From Picocystis sp. L7 (lineage: Eukaryota > Chlorophyta > Picocystophyceae > Picocystales > Picocystaceae): 64,000 nt of DNA. Every line of letters starts with the position of its first letter. Positions within the stretch are counted from its first letter, which is position 1. Below the pieces are notes generated by a model. The model was given only the letters and a program-made list of their open reading frames with translations, was not told where the DNA came from and did no database searches. A program made the translations under genes and the position numbers. The stretch spans positions 248,001 through 312,000 of the forward strand of contig QXJR01000003.1 in the NCBI GenBank assembly GCA_020975725.1, read 5' to 3'. Shown one piece after another: positions 58,341 to 64,000 of the stretch.

Positions 58341-60326
58341 ATGGCGGAAACGAGCACCTTACTGCCGCTGAGCGTGCTGAGGAACCTCAGCGACAAGGTG
58401 TACGAGAAACGAAAGGCGGCTGCACTGGAACTCGAGCAAGTCGTCAAGCAGTTCGTCCTTGCGGAAGACGTCAGAAGGCTGGAAGCACTCATCCGACTGC
58501 TCGTGGACAAGTACGCCTCCTCGCCACACGCCAACTACAGGAAAGGCGGATTGATCGGGCTGGCGGCGGCCGTGGTCGGACTCTCCGTTTACACGGACGT
58601 CTTCCTCCCCGAAATCGTACCACCGGTATTGAAATGCTTCGACGATCAGGAAAGCGGAGTACGATATTATGCCTGTGAATCACTCTACAACATCGCCAAG
58701 ATCGCTCGAGAGGGGTTCATCTCCTTCTTCAACGAAGTGTTCGATTCGCTGTGCATGCTTTCTGCAGACACGGACTCGAAAGTACAAAATGCAGCACTGC
58801 TTTTGGACAGACTAATGAAGGACATAGTAACGGAAAGTGCAGCATTCTCGGTCGAGACCTTCATACCCCTCTTGAAAGAAAGGCTTGCCCTACAGAACCC
58901 GTATGTGCGACAGTTCCTGATTGGATGGGTTACAGTCCTGGACGGAGTGCCGGATATTGATATGCTGGAATACCTTCCAGATGTGTTAGATGGCCTTTTC
59001 AACATGCTGTCAGATCCGAACAACGAGATAAGACAGCAGGCAGAGCTTTCCATTCTAGAATTTCTTGAAGATGCCTCTAACGCCCCTGATAAGGTGAACT
59101 TTCATCAGTTGAGTACTATTCTTGCTGTGAGATCTGACACAGAAGATGAACTTACCAAGCTGACAGCCATGAAATGGTTGGACAAGTTCACTGAACTCGC
59201 ACCAGAAGTGCTTGAGCCGCACTTTGCCAAACTCCTCTCTGTCATCCTTCCAAACATTGCACATAGTAACACCGAAATACAAGCAGTTGCTGGCAAACTG
59301 AACCTGCACATCCACGCCGCGCACCAGTCCGGAACTTACGGAAAGTTGGACGCGAAAGGATCCTTGGAAACGCTCCAGGCACAGTTGAAAAATACAGCAG
59401 AGCCCACCAGGCTGGAATCTCTCCAGTGGATAAGATCGCTCCTGGTGTATTCTCGCGATCTGGTGAAACCTGAAATCGACACGCTTACTCCAGATTTGTT
59501 TCTAGCAGTGGAAGATCACTCCGAGCATGTGGTCCTCGAGTCGCTCGAGGTATTGGGCAAGCTTGCAACCCTAGAAAGCCACTACTTTCGGACACTGGTA
59601 GCCGAACTTCTTAGGCTGTTCAAAAAGGAGCAAAGCCCGAATTTGCTCAGCAATCGGGGCGAGCTCATACTGAGGAAGCTTTGTTCTGTACTGGGCTCTG
59701 AGAAGTTTTACGGCGAACTTGCTCGGGATCTACAGAACGATGATCCAGCATTTGTTTCGATGATGGTGCAAGTGATGAACCTGATCCTTCTCACTGCCCC
59801 AGAGCTCCAGGACTTGCGTGGGAAGTTGAAGCGATCGATTATCAATTCTGACAAGGAATATTGCAACCTGCTGCTTCAGCTATATTACGCATGGCGCTTC
59901 AGCCCTGGCGCAACCATCAGCCTTTGCTTCTTGGCCCAGGCATATTCTCATGCGTCGAGCATCATAAGTGTGCTGGCTGATTCTTATGTAGATGTGGACT
60001 TGCTGGTGCAGGTACACAAACTTGTCCTGCTTCTGGAGAGCCCTATATTTGCTTACTTGAGATTGCAGCTTTTGGAACCTCAGAGGTACCCTCATTTGCT
60101 GAAGAGCTTGTACGGTTTACTGATGATTCTGCCACAGAGCAAAGCATGGGAGACCTTGATGTCCAGGCTGAGGAGCGTGCCCACCTTGGAGATGTTGCAA
60201 ATGTCCCAAGGTACCAAAGCCGCCAAGCCACTGGACGAAGGAAGCGCGTCCGGTCTCAACTTTGAGAAGATGTTGGACGCTTTTGTCGACGCACAAAAAT
60301 TGCACGCGGGTCGGAAGGAGGACTAG
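58341..60326 (+). CDS. VAC14: VAC14, scaffold of the PIKfyve/Fab1 complex
   Basis: This 661-aa protein is HEAT-repeat throughout. It starts TLLPLSVLRNLSDKVYEKRK, followed by the first family block (YRKGGLIGLAAAVVGLSVYT, DQESGVRYYACESLYNIAKI), FNEVFDSLCMLSADTDSKVQ, VRQFLIGWVTVLDGVPDIDM and LPDVLDGLFNMLSDPNNEIR. The C-terminal VAC14_Fig4-binding domain follows (RGELILRKLCSVLGSEKFYG, CNLLLQLYYAWRFSPGATIS, LLESPIFAYLRLQLLEPQRY and PHLLKSLYGLLMILPQSKAW). VAC14 assembles Fab1 and Fig4 to make PI(3,5)P2 on endosomes or vacuoles. Human VAC14 is 782 aa. The ATG at 58341 matches the family start. Confidence 0.95.
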   Translation: MAETSTLLPLSVLRNLSDKVYEKRKAAALELEQVVKQFVLAEDVRRLEALIRLLVDKYASSPHANYRKGGLIGLAAAVVGLSVYTDVFLPEIVPPVLKCFDDQESGVRYYACESLYNIAKIAREGFISFFNEVFDSLCMLSADTDSKVQNAALLLDRLMKDIVTESAAFSVETFIPLLKERLALQNPYVRQFLIGWVTVLDGVPDIDMLEYLPDVLDGLFNMLSDPNNEIRQQAELSILEFLEDASNAPDKVNFHQLSTILAVRSDTEDELTKLTAMKWLDKFTELAPEVLEPHFAKLLSVILPNIAHSNTEIQAVAGKLNLHIHAAHQSGTYGKLDAKGSLETLQAQLKNTAEPTRLESLQWIRSLLVYSRDLVKPEIDTLTPDLFLAVEDHSEHVVLESLEVLGKLATLESHYFRTLVAELLRLFKKEQSPNLLSNRGELILRKLCSVLGSEKFYGELARDLQNDDPAFVSMMVQVMNLILLTAPELQDLRGKLKRSIINSDKEYCNLLLQLYYAWRFSPGATISLCFLAQAYSHASSIISVLADSYVDVDLLVQVHKLVLLLESPIFAYLRLQLLEPQRYPHLLKSLYGLLMILPQSKAWETLMSRLRSVPTLEMLQMSQGTKAAKPLDEGSASGLNFEKMLDAFVDAQKLHAGRKED

Positions 60327-60399
60327 AACAATGCACGGCACTTTGAACGCACACATCACACTTGTCACATGTAACCATTTTTTCTTACACTTCTTTCAT

Positions 60400-60753
60400 C
60401 TAACCGGGACCTACCTTCGGTATGTCATGGTGTTCGGAGAGAGTAGAGAGGTACTTGTTGTATTCTTCCACCCGTTGTCGATACGATTTTTCAGCCAGCT
60501 TCTTCACGCCTTCCTCCTTCCTCGTGGCCAGTGCCTTGTCACGTCTCTTTTCCGCCTCTGTCCGAAATTCGACAATTTTCTTGGTCTTGTTTGTCTCCGG
60601 GTCTCTGTTCTGTTTCTCGTTGTGCAGTGAAGGACCTGAGAGTCCGGCTTCAATGCCTTCCATCTCGTCTTCCTTTTTCTTCTTCTTCTCCACTCCCCCG
60701 TTTGCCTTGAGCGGTTTTCCTTTCAGTTTCAGCTTCCCACCGACGTACGACAT
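60400..60753 (-). CDS. FAM32A: FAM32A homologue
   Basis: This 117-aa protein is close to human FAM32A (112). It starts YVGGKLKLKGKPLKANGG, the family's N-terminal KLKGK element, then a Lys-rich stretch and a TEAEKRRDKALATRK helix. The nearly invariant C-terminus reads SYRQRVEEYNKYLSTLSEHH followed by DIPKVGPG. In human P-complex spliceosomes FAM32A reaches into the active site and stabilises the 3' splice site. The ATG at 60753 lies only 11 nt after the stop of the small ORF upstream on the same strand. It is convergent with VAC14 (73 bp). Confidence 0.92.
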   Translation of the reverse strand: MSYVGGKLKLKGKPLKANGGVEKKKKKEDEMEGIEAGLSGPSLHNEKQNRDPETNKTKKIVEFRTEAEKRRDKALATRKEEGVKKLAEKSYRQRVEEYNKYLSTLSEHHDIPKVGPG

Positions 60754-60764
60754 CTTCTGTACCC

Positions 60765-60988
60765 TTAAGCTTTTTTCTCCTCCTTGATCTTGTGCCCGGC
60801 CTCGAGGAAGTGGTAGAGCAGCACCAGCACCACTGTGGCGAATCCGAGCGTGTACTGTCGTTGGTGGGCCGCCGTCTCCTGTTTCGTCAGCCTCCGTTCC
60901 CACCTCTCTCTCTCTTACCCGTCCACGCGCCTTCTATTTCCTCCCGTACACGCACCAGTACGTTCCTGAGCTGGTACTCGTCGATCAT
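60765..60988 (-). CDS. Putative 48-aa tail-anchored membrane protein, one intron
   Basis: The predicted exon 1, 60988-60956 (MIDEYQLRNVL), a 77-nt intron, 60955-60879 (GTGCGT...AACAG, phase 0), and exon 2, 60878-60765, encode a single TM helix (YTLGFATVVLVLLYHFLEAG) followed by a charged tail ending KIKEEKKA. The donor is identical to those of TMEM208 and mtACP. No family was recognised. Its stop is 11 nt upstream of the FAM32A ATG, so both may sit on one mRNA. The TM exon is convincing by composition; the splice model is the least certain in the window. Confidence 0.42.
60879..60955 (-). other. Predicted intron of the 48-aa ORF (77 nt)
   Basis: The donor is GTGCGT and the acceptor AAACAG, phase 0. 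An alternative GTAAGA donor lies inside (near 60918) but would not keep frame with the TM exon. Confidence 0.4.
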
Positions 60989-61611
60989 GACGCGTCGATG
61001 GATGGAAGCTGCGCCTGCTGCTTCGCAAAGCGCGCGTCGTCGACCTCGTCTCCACGGATTCTGTCGAGTGGGAACCGACCTCCCCTCCCCCTTCGATAAA
61101 CCCTACGCTTAACATCGGAGCTGGCCTTTCGGGGACCAGACCGAGTAGGACGGGAACCGAAGGGAAATGGTGTGGGCCGAACAGTTTGTCCAGTTGGTCG
61201 TGGACGAGAGAGATGGATCGTGATCACCAGCAATTTTAATGCCCAGGATTGCCCTTCCATACTCACCCGCAGGCAAGTCACCAAAGCAGGTTCAGAGTGC
61301 GACTGCGTGCGTTCCAACGGTTGCTGTGCACTTTTGATCCCTCGTTGGCCGATGCTTCCAACACACCAACGAGCGTCCACACTTGTCTCTCCCACTCCCT
61401 TCTGACCCTCCGCAGGAGCACATCCATCCGGTTGAGGCAGTGCTACCGTGTCCCATGCGCTTCGCGCTACCTACCGCTCCTCTCTTCTCCACCGAGGTCA
61501 CCCCGACCCCTTCCCAGACGGCCGACCTCCCCCCTCACATCATGGTTGGGAGTATCTTCTCCAAACCGGGTGGCCCGAGTGAACCACCCGGACTGGACCG
61601 AGGCAAAGCCA
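60989..61611. other. Spacer/promoter upstream of the SGF73-like gene
   Basis: This 623-bp spacer lies between divergent starts. The downstream frame is open from 61249 but encodes Arg/Ser/Pro-rich sequence. An upstream exon of the SGF73-like gene cannot be excluded. Confidence 0.35.
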
Positions 61612-62391
61612 ATGGAGGAACAGGTGGGCGTGGCGTCGAAACAGGCGCAGGTGGGAGGTTCGGCGGCGGCAATGGACGGGATGGAACGAGATGCCTGGAC
61701 GGACGGGTCGCACCAGGAGAAAGAAGTGAGGTGTGCGAAGCTCAGGGAAGCCGTGTGGTGGGAAACCAGGCGGCTGCCGAGGTGCCTGCAGCCGAGAGCT
61801 GCGCGTGGACCCGAGTTCATGGCCGTGTTGCGAGACGTCGCACAGGCGGGAAACATGCGTGTGGAGCAGGTGGCGGACATCGGAGAGGTCGTGCGGGAAT
61901 TGCACGCCAAATTCAAGGCCTTGGACCAGCTCGAACCCACGCGAGACGCCAAGGACGTCCTCGACAAGGCACAGGTGGTCGTGGACGGGGCCGTCGAGCT
62001 CCACACCCAACCGTCGTACGATCTCGAAGCCGAAGACTTGCTCGCTTTGAAGGACGAGTCGGAAGAATCGGAACGCATGGACCTCAGGACGTGCAACTTG
62101 TGCGGAAGACCCGTGCTCGCCGCTTACATGCTGAAACACGCCGAAAGGTGTCGGAGGTTACTCCAAGGAGACAGCGAATTGCCGCAGGAAACTCCGGCTG
62201 AAGAGGAACCTTCCACCGGCGAGCGGCACTGGCTGGTTCCACCCGTACGCAGGAAGAGATCGAAGGATCGCACTCGACCCGCGAGTGCGTTGAAGCTCAC
62301 ACGGAAGATGATGGTACTGCGCACCACCATAACCTATCGGAACAGTTTGAAGACAGGGTGCAAGTCCTTTGGTCTACGAACGGAGGATTGA
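61612..62391 (+). CDS. Zinc-finger protein, ataxin-7/SGF73-like (possible SAGA subunit)
   Basis: This encodes about 259 aa. An acidic helical middle (EFMAVLRDVAQAGNMRVEQV, ELHAKFKALDQLEPTRDAKD) precedes a single finger of the form C-x2-C-x12-H-x4-C: CNLCGRPVLAAYMLKHAERC (about 163-182). This is the kind of finger found in ataxin-7/Sgf73 and Sgf11 of the SAGA deubiquitinase module. A basic block (VPPVRRKRSKDRTRPASALK) follows. The start 61612 (MEEQVGVASK) is the first plausible ATG after low-complexity sequence. The protein is certainly a zinc-finger protein; the SAGA role is an inference from finger spacing and context. Confidence 0.5.
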   Translation: MEEQVGVASKQAQVGGSAAAMDGMERDAWTDGSHQEKEVRCAKLREAVWWETRRLPRCLQPRAARGPEFMAVLRDVAQAGNMRVEQVADIGEVVRELHAKFKALDQLEPTRDAKDVLDKAQVVVDGAVELHTQPSYDLEAEDLLALKDESEESERMDLRTCNLCGRPVLAAYMLKHAERCRRLLQGDSELPQETPAEEEPSTGERHWLVPPVRRKRSKDRTRPASALKLTRKMMVLRTTITYRNSLKTGCKSFGLRTED

Positions 62392-62747
62392 ACAGCGTTC
62401 ACGAATAAGATGCACAGATGATGTCACACAGTGGAAGAAACGGGCACAGAAGACGACGATTGAACGGGTCAACGGAACAGGGTCTGGACCCGTGCCTCGC
62501 TGGTTTCATCCAATGGCTTCCTTGGGAGCATCCGTTCGTTTCTTGCGTCTTTCCGTCGTCTCCATCCATGCGTCGGCAAGCACTCCACCCCTAACACGCC
62601 ATCCTTTCGATCTGCACGTCTCCATTCGATCAGTCCAGCACCTGGTCTCCTTCCTTGGAGTGAAATCCGTGACTCGGGTGCCCTTCCCCATCGAGGCAGG
62701 GTCGACCCACGTCAGTTTCGAAACGAATCGGAACACAAGCGTCGACG
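62392..62747 (+). promoter_or_regulatory. Spacer/promoter of hslV
   Basis: This 356-bp spacer lies between same-strand genes. A TTTCGAAACGAATCGG stretch lies at about 62716-62731, some 20-30 bp before the hslV ATG. No ORF is of interest. Confidence 0.35.
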
Positions 62748-63431
62748 ATGCGACGTGCGTTGACGCACGCGCGTGCGGCCGGTGGGGTGCTCGGACGGGC
62801 CAAGGAGGCCCTGGCGACGGATGCGGTGCAGGGGAGCGCCGCCTCGTACCATGCGGACGCTCCCTCGAACGAGCACGTGGGCATGCGTGGGACGACGGTC
62901 TTGTGTGTGCGGAAAGACGACCAAGTGGTCATGATGGCGGACGGACAAGTCACCCTGGGATCGGAAATCTTGAAACCGAACGTGAGAAAGGTCAGGAGGA
63001 TCGGGGACGGCGTGATCGGAGGGTTTGCAGGGGCCACGGCCGACGCCTTCACCCTCTTCGAGCGCTTGGAACACAAGTTGGAAGAGCACCCTGGACAGTT
63101 GACGCGTGCAGCCGTGGAACTCGCCAAATTGTGGAGGACCGATAAGTTCTTGCGCAGGCTAGATGCGGTCATGGTCGTGGCCGACAAGCAGCAGTCCTTG
63201 CAGATCACGGGGAACGGAGACGTCTTGGAGCCGCACGACGGCGTCATCGGGATCGGTTCGGGTGGGTCGTACGCCGTGTCTGCTGCAAGAGCGCTCATCG
63301 ACGTACCGAACATGGATGCCTTGCAGATCGCAAAGAAGGCCATGAAGGTCGCGGCAGACATCTGCATCTACACCAACCACAATTTCGTGACGGAAACCAT
63401 CGGCGTGGCACCAGAAGGTGAGAAGATGTGA
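62748..63431 (+). CDS. hslV: HslV (ClpQ) protease subunit, mitochondrial type
   Basis: This 227-aa protein is bacterial HslV (about 175 aa) plus a 48-residue leader ([20 protein letters not shown]..., basic, acid-poor at first) suiting mitochondria. Cleavage would expose the catalytic Thr49 of GTTVLCVRK. Other blocks are [99 protein letters not shown] and [13 protein letters not shown]. HslV forms the double-hexamer protease driven by HslU ATPase. HslU is not in this window. The start ATG 62748 is the first in the frame. Confidence 0.95.
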   Translation: MRRALTHARAAGGVLGRAKEALATDAVQGSAASYHADAPSNEHVGMRGTTVLCVRKDDQVVMMADGQVTLGSEILKPNVRKVRRIGDGVIGGFAGATADAFTLFERLEHKLEEHPGQLTRAAVELAKLWRTDKFLRRLDAVMVVADKQQSLQITGNGDVLEPHDGVIGIGSGGSYAVSAARALIDVPNMDALQIAKKAMKVAADICIYTNHNFVTETIGVAPEGEKM

Positions 63432-64000
63432 AGCCGAGCCATTGCCGGACCGAAGGTCACGAGTGCGAGCTCCGCCCGTGGTTGGTAGAGATGTCTCAAC
63501 CACTCCATGAGTCTTGTTGGGATCCAGAAGCCACGGGTTGAGAATTCGATGGTCCTGCGCGGCCACGGAATCCGTTGGTATCCGGACGGTCCGTTTCGCG
63601 ACGGTGGTCTTTTCGTGCTTGCGGTTCCATCGGCACGACCGTCGAAGCCCATTCGTGGGTCCACACCTCGGAGTCGACCGCGAACCGTTCCTCCAACCCG
63701 CCGTGTTCGTTTGTATCTGGCGTAAGAACAATATTGTGTTCTCTTCCCGGCTTTCTCGATGCGCCTTCGATCTGTGCGAAGCCCTCCGACGCGTCCTCGG
63801 GACTCGCCTAGGACGCCATCTCCATCAAGGACCGATAAATATCGCAGTCTTTTGCTGTCCACGAACGGTCCATGGCATCGAAGCCTTCGCCCACGTCCCT
63901 TCGGGTGAACCGGACACCCCTTCTCTGGCCTCTCCATACAGGGGAGCATCGATGCCCGTGGGCCATTGGTCCATCGGCTCGTCCCGAGCATTGGGAGGAG
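63432..64000. other. 3' flank of hslV to the window edge; nothing recognised
   Basis: This is 569 bp. Arg/Gly-rich frames on the minus strand run through it without similarity to a known family. Confidence 0.4.

Noticed and set aside
61249-61611. N-terminal extension of the SGF73-like frame
   Set aside because: No ATG-led protein-like sequence; Arg/Ser/Pro-rich as in non-coding GC-rich DNA.
1-64000. CRISPR arrays or bacterial operons
   Set aside because: No regular spacer-repeat pattern, and every firm gene is eukaryotic with GT-AG introns; SmpB, HslV and Psb27 are organelle-targeted nuclear genes.

Overview
The window is nuclear DNA of a photosynthetic eukaryote, most likely a red alga. 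The evidence is compact, mostly intronless genes with a few short 5'-proximal introns; nuclear genes for plastid proteins (UGP3 for sulfolipid, Psb27, an EXECUTER homologue, histidinol dehydrogenase, probably SmpB); an AP2-domain regulator; and bacterial-type mitochondrial proteins (HslV, mitochondrial acyl carrier protein, LYR proteins) beside ordinary eukaryotic genes (PRPF6, NUP35, condensin-II D3, CLPTM1, VAC14). The red-algal call is an inference from this mix, from low intron density and from a Golgi-type sulfotransferase. No rRNA or organelle marker settles it.

Layout: 1-3.1 kb, 5' part of a Ty1/copia LTR element on the minus strand. 3.4-12.4 kb, UGP3, PRPF6, TMEM208, NUP35 and an ankyrin-repeat zinc-finger protein, followed by a tRNA-Cys(GCA). 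13-18.8 kb, an unknown plastid-type membrane protein, an NT-C2 coiled-coil protein, an LYR protein and an AP2 regulator. 18.8-20.7 kb holds no recognisable gene. 20.7-32 kb, THUMPD1/TAN1, Psb27, EXECUTER, mtACP, sulfotransferase, RTRAF, HisD and a kynurenine 3-monooxygenase-like gene. 32.6-42.7 kb, condensin NCAPD3, a gene-free AT-rich gap, CLPTM1 and WDR70. 42.8-46.0 kb, a gene desert with a decayed Fanzor/TnpB-like nuclease. 46.3-53.4 kb, NSA2, MTHFS, RCL1, a likely ETFA pseudogene and a DHHC palmitoyltransferase. 54.5-63.4 kb, RNase T2, SmpB, ISD11, VAC14, FAM32A with a tiny membrane-protein ORF 11 nt upstream, an ataxin-7/SGF73-like zinc-finger protein and HslV.

Seven introns could be placed by frame and homology. 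Six are 77-99 nt and one is 426 nt; all are GT-AG and all lie near the start of the gene. Most neighbours are divergent pairs sharing 200-660 bp promoters, or convergent pairs with short 3' spacers. Themes that link genes are plastid photosystem upkeep and singlet-oxygen signalling (Psb27, EXECUTER), the mitochondrial ACP-LYR-Fe/S network (mtACP, ISD11, LYRM7-like), and RNA or ribosome maturation (PRPF6, THUMPD1, RTRAF, NSA2, RCL1, FAM32A, SmpB). All function calls rest on motif recognition by eye; no search was run.
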